Part shown: piece by piece, positions 7,585 through 16,500 of the stretch
How positions within the stretch are numbered: the first letter of the stretch is position 1
How the letters are laid out: every line of letters starts with the position of its first letter
Assembly (NCBI RefSeq): GCF_014323705.1
Contig: NZ_JABVEC010000006.1
Location: 1-64,000, forward strand
Reading direction: 5' to 3'
DNA length: 64,000 nucleotides
From: Actinomadura alba
GTDB lineage: Bacteria > Actinomycetota > Actinomycetes > Streptosporangiales > Streptosporangiaceae
The notes under the pieces: generated by a model
Seen by the model: the letters and a program-made list of their open reading frames with translations, nothing else
The model's database searches: none
What the model was told of the DNA's origin: nothing
Translations under genes and position numbers: made by a program

Positions 7585-8553
7585 TCACCGCAGGGTGCTC
7601 TTGTAGAAGACGCTGGCCTGGCGTGTCCCCCCGGTGTTCGAGTGGAAGCCGAAGGCCAGCCGCGGGCCCGAGGAGGTGGCCCAGATCGCCATGCCCTCCG
7701 GCTCGCGGCCCGGGAGCGATGCGCCCGCGGTGGTCGCGAACCTGTCCACCACGGTGCTCTGCCCCACGTCGTTCAGGTCGATGGTGGTGAGGTACGAGGT
7801 GGTGCCCACCGGGCCCTCGAGCAGATAGGCGTACTGGCCGTACGCGGTGAAGCCCTGGAAGGGGTTGGCCGTACCCCACGATCCGCGGGACGGCAGGGCC
7901 CGCTCGGCGAGCCGGTACCCGCTGGTGAGGCGGCCCGCGCGGGCATCGCTCAGGTTGAAGACGACGATGCGCGGCATGTCGGCGGCGACTTTGTACCGCA
8001 CCAGAAGGCGGCCGGAGACCGGGTCGATCGCGGGTTGCGGATTGATCAGGGTGGTGTCGAGAGAAGGCGTCCGGTCCTGGATCGAGGCGTCGCCGGCCTC
8101 GAGGGTCGAGCCAGCCGCGAAGACGAACCGCCCGATCCTGGTGCCGAAGCCGGACGAGCCGCTCTTCCATTCCGTCCACAGGTGGACGGCGCCGTTGTAC
8201 GGCTCGACCGCGATCGACACCCCGTGCCCGAACCCGTGCAGGGCCATGGCGCCCAGCTCCGTACCGGCGAGATCGGTCTTGGTGATCCAGAGATCGCCGT
8301 TCGTGGACCCGGGGCTGGTCTGCGCGAAGTAGATGTGCCCGTTGGTGTTGTCGTAGGCGAACGACTGCATCACCCAGTTGGCGTGCAGCGACCTCTTCCA
8401 GACCGGATTGCCGCCGGGACCGTCGAGAACGAACTGTGCGGACGCCGGGACGGCGGCCCGCGCCGTTCCGGCGCCGAGCAGCGGCACGGCGGTGGCCGCC
8501 GTCGCGGTGATCGCTCGAAGGACGTTTCGCCGGCTCATGCTGTACGGGGACAC
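7585..8553 (-). CDS. Tat-exported beta-propeller protein, TagC / P68 receptor-binding-like
   Basis: The 322-residue precursor carries a Tat signal (MSRRNVLRAITATAATAV, with cleavage near ARA-A). The mature part has repeated blades with patterns such as QSFAYDNTNGHIYFAQ, GVSIAVEPYNGAVHLWTEW and QPAIDPVSGRLLVRY. This matches the propeller fold shared by phage P68 receptor-binding proteins and actinobacterial proteins often labelled teichoic acid biosynthesis protein C. No catalytic residues are evident, so a carbohydrate-binding role on the surface is an inference. The GTG at 8553 is preferred because GGTGGAGG sits just upstream; an ATG at 8538 lacks a ribosome binding site. Confidence 0.75.
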   Translation of the reverse strand: MSPYSMSRRNVLRAITATAATAVPLLGAGTARAAVPASAQFVLDGPGGNPVWKRSLHANWVMQSFAYDNTNGHIYFAQTSPGSTNGDLWITKTDLAGTELGAMALHGFGHGVSIAVEPYNGAVHLWTEWKSGSSGFGTRIGRFVFAAGSTLEAGDASIQDRTPSLDTTLINPQPAIDPVSGRLLVRYKVAADMPRIVVFNLSDARAGRLTSGYRLAERALPSRGSWGTANPFQGFTAYGQYAYLLEGPVGTTSYLTTIDLNDVGQSTVVDRFATTAGASLPGREPEGMAIWATSSGPRLAFGFHSNTGGTRQASVFYKSTLR

Positions 8554-8743
8554 ACGACCTCCACCTGGCTGGATCAATCGGAGTCGCATCGATTGGATCA
8601 CAGCGCCGACGTCCTGCCCAGGGCGTCACCGATATCCGGGCGATATCACCGGTGACCGATCCGGCTATGAATCGTCAACGCTCCGCTCGCCCGGCGGAGC
8701 ATGGGACCGCCGTGGTGGCGCCATGAGGAGGGACGGGTTCGGC

Positions 8744-9871
8744 ATGAGACTGCGTGGTGTGATCGGAGCCGGGGCGGCGGCCGTGTCGGTGATGCTGCCG
8801 GCGGCTTCGGTGCCGGCGATCGCGGAAGACCGGCAGGGGTGCACCGCGATGGGCGGGTACACCGGCGGGCTGCGCCGGGCCGACTGGACGGTGGTCAGCG
8901 AGCGCGGACGCCCGGGCGAGGGCGGCGTCCGCGTCGCGGTACGGGAGGTTCGCGGGGCGTCGTGCGGCAGGCCACCGGTCATCCTGGTCCACGGCGCCCG
9001 GGTACCGGGCATCGGGTCGTTCGACCTGCCGGTCGAGGGCGGCTCGCTCGCCGGCGATCTCGCCCGCGCCGGACACGCCGTCTTCGTCATGGACGCCCGA
9101 GGCTACGGCGGCTCCACCCGGCCGGCGGAGATGGACGAACCACCGGCGGACAATCCGCCGTTGGCGACCGGCGACCAGATCATCCGTGACATCGGCGCGG
9201 TCGTGGACCGGGTTCGGCAGCGTACCGGCCGCGGGCAGGTGGCCCTCGCCGGATGGGCGACGGGCGGGCACTGGGCCGGGTGGTACGCGAGCCGGCAGCC
9301 GGACAAGATCAGCCACCTGGTGGTCTACAACAGCCTGTACGGGGCCGTCGACGGGCATCCGGCGCTCGGCCGGGGCGGGCAGTACGAGGATCCCGACAAT
9401 CCCGGCGAGTTCGACGCGGACCGGGTCGGCGCCTACCGGTTCTCCACCGGAGAGTCGCTGTTGCCGCAGTGGGACGCCGGCATCCCGGTCGAGGACAAGA
9501 GCGAGTGGCGTGATCCCCGGGTCGCCAGGGCCTTCGTCGACATGGCGCTGGCCAGCGATCCGACGTCCTCGCAGCGGGATCCCGCGAGCTTCCGCGCACC
9601 GACGGGAGCGCTGGCCGACAGCTTCGCGCTGGCCACGGGCCGCAGGCTGTGGCACGCCGGAACGATCACCGCCAAGACGCTCGTCGTGCGCAGCGAGAAC
9701 GACTTCTGGTCACGGGCCGACGACGTGCGCACACTCGCCGCCGAGCTGAGACGGGCCGAGCGGGTACGCACCGTCCAACTGGATCAGGCGACCCACTACG
9801 TGCACCTGGACCGCGCGGAGAAGGGCAGGGGACGGTTGCTCGCCGAGTTCGTCAACTGGCTCGGGAACTGA
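8744..9871 (+). CDS. Secreted alpha/beta-hydrolase-fold protein with substituted nucleophile
   Basis: The 375-residue protein has a signal peptide ending near VPAIA and a standard alpha/beta-hydrolase core. It has the oxyanion-region motif PVILVHGARVPG, VFVMDARGYGGS, a nucleophile elbow GWATGGHWAG at 170-179, an acidic residue in RSENDFW and the histidine in ATHYVHLD. The elbow should read G-x-S-x-G, but residue 172 is alanine (codon GCG at 9257-9259). The Asp and His partners remain. Classical esterase chemistry is therefore not expected; it may be a binding protein or use another mechanism. An in-frame ATG at 8723 is an alternative start; GGAGGG lies 11 bases before 8744. Confidence 0.8.
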   Translation: MRLRGVIGAGAAAVSVMLPAASVPAIAEDRQGCTAMGGYTGGLRRADWTVVSERGRPGEGGVRVAVREVRGASCGRPPVILVHGARVPGIGSFDLPVEGGSLAGDLARAGHAVFVMDARGYGGSTRPAEMDEPPADNPPLATGDQIIRDIGAVVDRVRQRTGRGQVALAGWATGGHWAGWYASRQPDKISHLVVYNSLYGAVDGHPALGRGGQYEDPDNPGEFDADRVGAYRFSTGESLLPQWDAGIPVEDKSEWRDPRVARAFVDMALASDPTSSQRDPASFRAPTGALADSFALATGRRLWHAGTITAKTLVVRSENDFWSRADDVRTLAAELRRAERVRTVQLDQATHYVHLDRAEKGRGRLLAEFVNWLGN

Positions 9872-9929
9872 GCCCGGTCGTTCGGGAAGAGGGTCGTTCG
9901 GGAAGGGGTCGGGTCGCTCGGCGACCGGG

Positions 9930-10829
9930 TCAGCCGGCTTGGGAACCGGCGGGAGCGAACATCTCGCGGAAGTTCCGGACGAGGGGAGAGGCGTCGTCGC
10001 GCCGCCATGCCAGGTCGAGCGTGACGGCGCGGGTCAACGGGGTGAGCGGCCGGAAGACCACGTCGTCGCGGTGCAGCCGGCCCACCGACTCGGGCACGAT
10101 CGACACGCCTATTCCCGCGGCGACGAGTCCGACGATGGTCTGCATCTGCACCGCCTCCTGAACGACCCTGAGCTCGAAGCCGGCGGCGCGCGCCATCCGG
10201 GTGATCTGGTCATGGAAGCCGGGCCCCAGTGACCGGGGCGGCAGGACGAACGCGTCGGCGGCGAGCGCCGGCAGCGGCACGTGTTCGCGGGCCGACAGCG
10301 GATGCCGGATCGGCAGTGCCACCACGAACCGCTCACGCGCCACGGTGATGGTGGTGAGGGCGGTCTGTCGCGGTCCCGCGATCGGCGCGCGGAGGACTCC
10401 GATGTCCAGGCGCCCTTGGATGAGCTCTTCGACCTGCTGAGCGGTGGTGAGCTCGCGCAGCTCCAGGTCCACGCCCGGATAGCGGGATCGGTACCGGCGC
10501 AGGACGGGCGGCAGTGCCTGGTTGACGGCTGAGCCGACGAAACCGATCATGAGCCGCCCCGTCTCGCCGCGCCCCACCCGGCCGGCCGCCTGAGCCGCCG
10601 CCTCCAGGTGGGTGAGGGCACGGCGCGCCTCGATGACGAAGGCCTCCCCGGCGGGCGTGAGGCGGACGTGCCGGGTGGTCCGCTCGAACAGGGTGACGCC
10701 GAGCTCGTTCTCGAGCCTGCGGATCTGCTGGCTGAACGGCGGCTGCTGCACGCCGGCGCGCCGTGCCGCCCGGCCGAAGTGCAACTCGTCCGCCAGCGCG
10801 ACCGCGTACCGAAGCTGCTGGAGATTCAT
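9930..10829 (-). CDS. LysR-family transcriptional regulator
   Basis: The 299-residue protein begins with the LysR winged helix (MNLQQLRYAVALADELHFGRAARRAGVQ). The recognition helix is QPPFSQQIRRLENELG, followed by the LTPAGEAF linker. Residues ~90-295 are the two-lobed periplasmic-binding-like effector domain. No divergent target gene is present: the upstream NUDIX gene is on the same strand, so its regulon is not visible beyond likely autoregulation. It points away from the alpha/beta hydrolase gene, whose 3' end is 58 bp away. Confidence 0.92.
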   Translation of the reverse strand: MNLQQLRYAVALADELHFGRAARRAGVQQPPFSQQIRRLENELGVTLFERTTRHVRLTPAGEAFVIEARRALTHLEAAAQAAGRVGRGETGRLMIGFVGSAVNQALPPVLRRYRSRYPGVDLELRELTTAQQVEELIQGRLDIGVLRAPIAGPRQTALTTITVARERFVVALPIRHPLSAREHVPLPALAADAFVLPPRSLGPGFHDQITRMARAAGFELRVVQEAVQMQTIVGLVAAGIGVSIVPESVGRLHRDDVVFRPLTPLTRAVTLDLAWRRDDASPLVRNFREMFAPAGSQAG

Positions 10830-10842
10830 ATCTCGTGGATAT
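10828..10842. promoter_or_regulatory. LysR-type operator overlapping its own start codon
   Basis: ATATC-N5-GATAT is a perfect inverted repeat of the T-N11-A class that LysR proteins recognise. It overlaps the lysR ATG (10827-10829) and is the only AT-rich patch nearby. Negative autoregulation is the simple reading. Confidence 0.45.
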
Positions 10843-10904
10843 CAGCAACCGATGTGAGCGGAGGCAAGGGGCGGATCCGGCGCTGCGGGGCGCGGAGCCC
10901 GGCG

Positions 10905-11504
10905 TCAGCTCAGGCCCGCGCCCTCGTAGCGTTCGATGAGGGTCCGTACCGGCACCGTCAGGGACCGGCCGAGCGCGTCGGCCGGCGGAAGCCACACCGG
11001 CCGTCGTCCCTCTTCCAGCACCTGGACGGTGGTGTTCATGGGCACCTCCACCAGGAAGGAGTGCCAGCGGTGCGCATCCGAACCGCGCCAGCATGAATCG
11101 CCCGGCACGTCATCGACGCCCAGTTCGATGACGTCGGCCAGGTCGACCTCCAGCCCTACCTCTTCGCTGAGTTCGCGCCGTGCCGCACAGCGCGGATCCT
11201 CGCCCCTGTCGACGTGGCCGGCGGGCACCGTCCATTGCAGCGGGAAGAAGACTCGTTCGAAGAAGAGGAAGAGGCCGTCCGCGCGACGTACGAACACACC
11301 GGCGGACTCATGCCAGTACTCGCCCGCCGAGTCGACCCACCAGTTCACCGCGGGGTCGATGACCAGGACCCGGCTGTGCTTCTGGCCGCAGGTCGTACAG
11401 GTGAAGCCGGCCGCACCATGATCGGGGGTGACGGTCTCGGCGCGGCACCCCCAGCAGTACTGGTGCCGTAGACCGTCGTCGGGGATTTCCACGTCCAGCC
11501 TCAT
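10905..11504 (-). CDS. NUDIX hydrolase with N-terminal zinc ribbon
   Basis: The 199-residue protein has paired cysteines CWGC (17/20) and CTTC (36/39) that form a zinc ribbon. A NUDIX domain follows with the box G-H-V-x5-D-P-x8-REL-x-EEVG at about 96-117. NUDIX enzymes hydrolyse nucleoside diphosphates linked to another moiety; the zinc-ribbon arrangement resembles the NudC/NADH-pyrophosphatase side of the family, but the exact substrate cannot be read from sequence. It is 75 bp upstream of lysR on the same strand. ATG at 11504. Confidence 0.88.
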   Translation of the reverse strand: MRLDVEIPDDGLRHQYCWGCRAETVTPDHGAAGFTCTTCGQKHSRVLVIDPAVNWWVDSAGEYWHESAGVFVRRADGLFLFFERVFFPLQWTVPAGHVDRGEDPRCAARRELSEEVGLEVDLADVIELGVDDVPGDSCWRGSDAHRWHSFLVEVPMNTTVQVLEEGRRPVWLPPADALGRSLTVPVRTLIERYEGAGLS

Positions 11505-11547
11505 GTCTGCAATCTATGGGCTCGCGTCGACTGAGAGCCGGGCCGGA

Positions 11548-13575
11548 TCAGGGGTTCGCTCCGAGTTTGAGGATGTGCTGCTGGGCGTCATCGCCGAGGA
11601 ACTGTTGCGACAGGCGGGCGAGGTGTCGGGTCAGCTCGGGATAGTCGTCCGCCGACCAGCCGCCGAGGAACTTGGTCAGGGTCTGTTGCATGCATTCCCG
11701 CAGCCGTTCGTTGAGCGCCTGCCCATCCTTGGTGATGGTGAGGTTGCCGTTGTCGCCGGTGACGAGGCCCTCGGCGATGAGCCGGTTGATGCAATGGCGG
11801 ACTTCCTCGGTGCGGTCGCCCGGCCGTCCGGACAGCGTGTCGGCCGGGATGGTCCCCGCCCGGGCGATTCGGCATAACGCCCATAGGCACGCCGGGGCAG
11901 TGTCGGTTCCGGCGTGCTCGCCGAGGTCGCCGTAGGTCTGTTGGAGCTTCTCAGCCGTGTCGGCGTCGGACCGCAGGAGCTCCGACAGCTGGCGGTCGAT
12001 CTCACACCGCGACGAGCGTACGGTGGGCGCCGCACCGCACGATGCGCCCAGGTCGGAGACGTTGGCCGTCGCCCGTACGGCGGTCCCGCGCAGCAACAGG
12101 GCCAGCAGCAGTCCCGCCAGCGCGATCGGGATCGACCATAGGAACATCATCTGAAACGAATGTTCGAAGGCCGCGGTGACCATGGCCCGAGTGCTCGGGG
12201 GAAGTACTGACAGGAGCCTTGGATCTCGCCGGATGGCGACGATGTCGCCCCCCGGCAGCAGCTGGACCGCGCGTACCGCCTCTCTCATCCGTGTGGCCAG
12301 CTGATCGCCGAGGATCGCACTGAAGACAGTGATGCCCAAGACCCCGCCCACAGCGCGGGACAGGGTCACGCCCGCGGTGGCGACGCCGAGATCGCGGTAG
12401 GCGACGGCGTTCTGCACCGCGATGATCGGTACCTGGACGACCAGGCCGAGGCCGCACCCCAGGACGCCGAGGGCGAGGCTGATCGCCAACGTGGGGGTCG
12501 AGGTCGTCAGGGATGAGCACAACAGCAGCCCGAGCGTGGTGAGCGCCATCCCGGTGATGAGCGGGGCCTTGTACCTTCCGGTCCGGCTGATCAGTTGCCC
12601 GGACACGACCGCCATGATCAGTACGCCCAGGATCAGCGGCGAAAGGTAGATGCCGGAGGCGGCCGGAGAGCGCCCCCTGACCACCTGCAGGAACACCGGT
12701 ACGTAGATCAGGCTGCCGAACATCACGAATCCGGCCACCAAATCGATCGCGCTGCCGATGGAGAACACCGGATTGCGGAACAGCCGCAGCGGCAGTGTCG
12801 GCTCCGTGGCACGGCGCTGCGTGAGCCCCCACGCGACGCCCAGAGCGACGGCGATCGAACCGATGTGGAGGGCGCGCAGCAGGGGCCAGGAGTGTTGGAT
12901 CACACCGACCACGGTGAACAACATCATGCCCACCGACCCGGCCAGCAGTGTGGGGCCCAGGTAGTCGACCCGGTGCTTTTCGGGTTGGGCCGTCGGCGGC
13001 AGCACGATCGCCGCCATGACCATCGCGATCACGGTGATCGGGAGGTTGATCAACATGATCCAGCGCCATGACAGGTAGTGGACGAAGACCCCGCCGAACA
13101 GCGAACCGACGATGGTGGCGACGCCGAAGGCCGCACCGAACAGGCCCTGATAGCGGCCCCGGTCTCGCGGCGACACGAGATCGCCAACGATCACTTGCGT
13201 GAGCACCACCAGACCACCGCCACCGGCGCCCTGTACCGCCCGGAAGATGTGTAAGGAGTCGAGGTCCCAGGCCAGCCCGCTCAGCGCGGAGCCGATCAAA
13301 AAGATCGTTAGTGAGGCCATGAGCAGCGGCTTGCGGCCGAACCGATCACCCAGCCGGCTCCACAGCATGACCGACGCGGTCATGGCCAGCAGATAGGCAC
13401 AGATCACCCAGCTGTCGTAGCCCATCCCGCCACGGAGTTCACCGCCGATCACCGGCAGGGCCGCAGCGAGCGCCGTCTGATCCATTGCGGCGGGCAACAT
13501 GGCCAGTAACAGCGCACCGACCACGAGTGGACGGCCGCGCAGGCGGATGCCGGATTCACCGGCGATGACGGCCAT
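11548..13575 (-). CDS. DHA2-type MFS drug exporter fused to a MarR-like winged-helix domain
   Basis: This 675-residue protein has ~14 membrane helices over residues ~15-520. It carries the MFS signature W-S-R-L-G-D-R-F-G-R-K after helix 2 and an RAVQGAGGGGLVVLTQ segment typical of the EmrB/QacA branch. A soluble C-terminal region of ~145 residues (starting near SELLRSDADTAEKL) contains a winged helix, TEEVRHCINRLIAEGLV followed by LTITKDGQALNERL, like MarR regulators. The transporter should expel drugs or antibiotics by proton antiport, and the tail may sense the substrate or gate transport. The ATG at 13575 has a GGAG nine bases upstream; the open frame extends further but lacks MFS sequence. 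Confidence 0.88.
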   Translation of the reverse strand: MAVIAGESGIRLRGRPLVVGALLLAMLPAAMDQTALAAALPVIGGELRGGMGYDSWVICAYLLAMTASVMLWSRLGDRFGRKPLLMASLTIFLIGSALSGLAWDLDSLHIFRAVQGAGGGGLVVLTQVIVGDLVSPRDRGRYQGLFGAAFGVATIVGSLFGGVFVHYLSWRWIMLINLPITVIAMVMAAIVLPPTAQPEKHRVDYLGPTLLAGSVGMMLFTVVGVIQHSWPLLRALHIGSIAVALGVAWGLTQRRATEPTLPLRLFRNPVFSIGSAIDLVAGFVMFGSLIYVPVFLQVVRGRSPAASGIYLSPLILGVLIMAVVSGQLISRTGRYKAPLITGMALTTLGLLLCSSLTTSTPTLAISLALGVLGCGLGLVVQVPIIAVQNAVAYRDLGVATAGVTLSRAVGGVLGITVFSAILGDQLATRMREAVRAVQLLPGGDIVAIRRDPRLLSVLPPSTRAMVTAAFEHSFQMMFLWSIPIALAGLLLALLLRGTAVRATANVSDLGASCGAAPTVRSSRCEIDRQLSELLRSDADTAEKLQQTYGDLGEHAGTDTAPACLWALCRIARAGTIPADTLSGRPGDRTEEVRHCINRLIAEGLVTGDNGNLTITKDGQALNERLRECMQQTLTKFLGGWSADDYPELTRHLARLSQQFLGDDAQQHILKLGANP

Positions 13576-13865
13576 TTCCTTGGGCTCCACATCCACCCTA
13601 ACGCGGGCCGCTCTCGCGGCTGCAGGCCGACCTCGCAGCCGGCGCCACGCTGGTTGCCCAGCTGCTGGTAGGCCGCGGTCTGAGGAAAGACCGGGCCCTG
13701 TCCAACGAACAGAGCGAAGGACAAGGCCCGACGCCGCGCACGTGAAGCAACTCGGTGGCACAGACCATGCGAGCGGTCACCGGAAAGGCACCGTTGCAGA
13801 GCCTCACCCAGCTCTCGGCCGCCACCTCGAACCGGGTGGACCCGCCGTCACGCGAGGGTCGCAGC

Positions 13866-13896
13866 GTTGAAGCACGGCAGGCGACCGTGCTTCAAC
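13866..13896. terminator. Terminator hairpin downstream of the molybdoenzyme gene
   Basis: GTTGAAGCACGG (13866-13877) and CCGTGCTTCAAC (13885-13896) form a perfect 12-bp stem with a seven-base loop. It lies 52 bp beyond the stop of the leftward sulfite-oxidase-type gene and about 290 bp upstream of the next gene on the same strand. No T-run follows. The rest of 13576-13948 shows no gene. Confidence 0.7.
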
Positions 13897-13948
13897 TTGT
13901 ACAGCGCCGCGCGGACCGAATTTGTCACATCGCCGCTCGCCCGGTGCG

Positions 13949-15274
13949 CTACGGCATGTCACTGCCCGGTAGCACGACCACGTTGAGGGGAGCGTGTCCG
14001 TTGTAACCCAGTGCGTGTTGGTTCCACTTGACCTCCTCGGGGGGCGGCTGGATGTTCCCCGCCTCGTCTCTGGCGCGCGACATCACCCGGTACTGCCCTG
14101 GCTTCACCCCCTGCCATGGCATTTCGAAACGCACCCACATGAGCGGCTCCGGCGTGCTCATCAGCTTCGCCGCACGCCATGGGACCGCCGAGACCCATCG
14201 GCCGGGCGCGACGAGTTTCTCCACGGAGATGTCGACGCGATCGATGGCGCCGGCGCCGGACCAGGCGCGCCCGTGCAGTGTGAGATCGCCGGGCTCGATC
14301 CCTTGGGCGTCCTCGTCGATCTCCATGGCGCTGCGGACGCGGCCGACGGTGGGACGGACCGGCTCGGGATGGTCGGGTCCGATGAGCAGTTGGTTCGCCT
14401 GCGGACCCGATGCCGGAATGCGGCGCGTCGACGCCTCGATCTCGCCGAGCCACTTGACCGCGGTGTTGGCGCCCCACCCGGAGGTGAGCAGCCGCAGCGG
14501 ATAGCCGTGGTCGACGGGCAGGTCCGACCCGTTCATGCGATGCACGAGCAGCGTGTCGTCCTTGAGGACCTTGTCAGCGGGGATGACCTCCGAATAGTGA
14601 ACGTTCCCGCTGGGGTGGGGGATGTCGTCCAGGCCGGTGAACTTCACGTCGACGAGGCGCTCGGCCCCGGCGGCGGCGAGCACGTCCCTGGCCCGTACCC
14701 CCGTCCATTCGGCGGCGCCGACCGCGCCGAAGTGCCACTGTGTCCAGCCGACCGGCAGCCATCGGTCGTCGGCTCCGGAGGGCGGGAGTCTGGGGAAGAA
14801 GGCCGCGCAGTTGGCGCCGCAGTCCAGCGTGCGGCGCAACGTCACCTGCGGCAGCGCGAGCAGGTCCGCAAAGGTGAACGAGCGGGGGCGGGTGATCGCG
14901 TCGCCGGTGAGCTTGAGCTTCCAGGTCCGGCGGTCGATGTGGGGCGGGCGCGCCCGGTTGTGGATATAGAACCGGTCGTTGGGGATGGTGTCTCCGTACT
15001 CCCGGACCGGGCCCCATTTCATTTCCATCGAGCCGCCGCCACGGCTGATGAAGTACTGGGCCGGAGCCGGCTGGACGATGAAACGTGTCTCGGGGGGCGG
15101 TTGTGCTTCGATCACGCCGGCGCCGGCCGGTGTGTCCCCGAGGACGAGTGCCCCCGCGGTGCCCGCCGCCGAGGTCACGAGGAACCGGCGGCGTGAGTAC
15201 GCCACCTCGAACAAGGCCTGCTGGACACCGTCGGAAGCGGCCTCGATCCAGTCCGGTGAGCAATTCGGCGCCAT
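13949..15274 (-). CDS. Tat-exported sulfite-oxidase-family molybdopterin enzyme
   Basis: The 441-residue precursor has a Tat signal (YSRRRFLVTSAAGTAGALVL, residues ~26-45). It continues into the Mo-cofactor domain of the sulfite oxidase family: RFYIHNRARPPHID, then RRTLDCGANC carrying the Mo-ligand cysteine (Cys152), and SGWGANTAVKWLGEIE. A C-terminal Ig-like dimerisation domain ends in EVKWNQHALGYNGH. There is no haem b5 domain, so electrons must pass to a separate cytochrome, and none is encoded here. It probably oxidises sulfite or a related small substrate outside the membrane. The ATG at 15274 is preached by GGGAG six bases upstream, which is why it is chosen over 15325. Confidence 0.9.
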   Translation of the reverse strand: MAPNCSPDWIEAASDGVQQALFEVAYSRRRFLVTSAAGTAGALVLGDTPAGAGVIEAQPPPETRFIVQPAPAQYFISRGGGSMEMKWGPVREYGDTIPNDRFYIHNRARPPHIDRRTWKLKLTGDAITRPRSFTFADLLALPQVTLRRTLDCGANCAAFFPRLPPSGADDRWLPVGWTQWHFGAVGAAEWTGVRARDVLAAAGAERLVDVKFTGLDDIPHPSGNVHYSEVIPADKVLKDDTLLVHRMNGSDLPVDHGYPLRLLTSGWGANTAVKWLGEIEASTRRIPASGPQANQLLIGPDHPEPVRPTVGRVRSAMEIDEDAQGIEPGDLTLHGRAWSGAGAIDRVDISVEKLVAPGRWVSAVPWRAAKLMSTPEPLMWVRFEMPWQGVKPGQYRVMSRARDEAGNIQPPPEEVKWNQHALGYNGHAPLNVVVLPGSDMP

Positions 15275-15366
15275 CTGCGCTCCCTTCGTGGCGGCGGACC
15301 GAACCGGGGGCCTGGACTGTGACATATCCGTCGATATCTCGATGAAAACCCAGGTTCGGTTTCAGC

Positions 15367-15394
15367 TCACATCAAGGTCTTCACATCAAGGTCT
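15367..15394. repeat. Tandem 14-bp direct repeat in a divergent promoter region
   Basis: TCACATCAAGGTCT occurs twice back to back (15367-15380 and 15381-15394) between the divergent molybdoenzyme and GNAT genes. The perfect head-to-tail copy could be an activator binding site or a simple slippage duplication. Confidence 0.6.
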
Positions 15395-15512
15395 TGGACA
15401 GACGCGTGATCGACGAGCCGACACCTGGGCGGTCGGTGGAGCGGATGCGCGTACCGGGCTTGGATTCTCCGACTTCTCTGCGGGACATTCGGGATAGAGG
15501 GCACTATGAGTC

Positions 15513-16394
15513 ATGAGCTGGGTTATTACCGGAGATGTTGCGAAATATGACAGGGCTGCCGGCGGCTTCTTGAAATCGCGGCCGGTCGAGAACACCGTGC
15601 TGGTCACGGTCGTGGAATCACTACGCGCCCGGGGGCTGACGGCCTACGGGGACGCTCCCGCGGTGCTCGGTTCATGGATGCCCGCAGCGGGCTGCGCGGC
15701 CGCCGCGTTCGTGCACACCCCGCCCTTCCCGCTGCTGCTCAGCGTGATGCCGGGCCAGGCCGTCGGGGAACTGGTGGAGGCGCTGATCGCAGACGGGCGG
15801 CGACCGCCGGGAGTGACGGCCCGTCGCGAGGTCGCCGAGGACTTCGCCACCCGTTGGCACGCGGTGACGGGCGTCGACTTCGAGGTCTGGGAGCGCCGGC
15901 GGCTTTACCGGCTCGGGGATGTACGGCCGTCGGCCACGCCCGGTCGTGCCCGCCTGGCCCGGCCCGCCGATCGAGACCTGCTGCTGGCCTGGTATCGCGC
16001 CGCCGAGCGGGAGATGCGTGAGCGTCCCGGCGATCATGGTGCGGCGGTCGACGACCGGATCGAGTACGGCGGCGTCACCTTGTGGGAGAGGGACGGCGTC
16101 CCGGTCTCCCTCGCCGGCCGGACCCGGATGGTCGCCGGAATGGTGCGGATCGCACCCGTCTACACCCCACCCGAGCACAGGTTTCACGGCTACGGCGGCG
16201 CGGTGACGGCCGCGGTCAGCCAGGCGGCCATCGATGCCGGGGCGGAGGAGGTCGTGGTCTTCGCCGACCTGGCCAACCCGGGCAGCAACGCCATCTACCA
16301 GCGGATCGGCTACCAGCCCCTGGACGACTACCTCGTCATCTCGTTCGGCGCGCCTCGCCGGCCCACCCGTACCGGGTCCCCTTCTGCTGTCTGA
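15513..16394 (+). CDS. GNAT-family N-acetyltransferase
   Basis: The 293-residue protein has a divergent N-terminal half and a clear GNAT domain in residues ~150-285. RMVAGMVRIAPVYTPPEHRFHGYGGAV holds the acetyl-CoA pyrophosphate loop (here R-F-H-G-Y-G-G) and VVVFADLANPGSNAIYQRIGYQPLDDY is the usual C-terminal motif. It would transfer an acetyl group from acetyl-CoA to an unknown amine. The ribosome binding site is weak (GATAGAGGG) and no neighbour indicates a substrate. Confidence 0.88.
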   Translation: MSWVITGDVAKYDRAAGGFLKSRPVENTVLVTVVESLRARGLTAYGDAPAVLGSWMPAAGCAAAAFVHTPPFPLLLSVMPGQAVGELVEALIADGRRPPGVTARREVAEDFATRWHAVTGVDFEVWERRRLYRLGDVRPSATPGRARLARPADRDLLLAWYRAAEREMRERPGDHGAAVDDRIEYGGVTLWERDGVPVSLAGRTRMVAGMVRIAPVYTPPEHRFHGYGGAVTAAVSQAAIDAGAEEVVVFADLANPGSNAIYQRIGYQPLDDYLVISFGAPRRPTRTGSPSAV

Positions 16395-16500
16395 CCTGCG
16401 CTGCGATTTCGCTGCTGTTCGATCAGTCGCTGTCGTCGTTCCGGGTGGCGTCGTGGTCGGGGGCGAACTGTGCCAGTGAGGCTGCGATCGCCACCTGGAG

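Noticed and set aside
13576..13761. An extended N-terminus for the MFS exporter
   Set aside because: The upstream part is Arg-rich with no membrane or MFS character, and the ATG at 13575 has a suitable GGAG.
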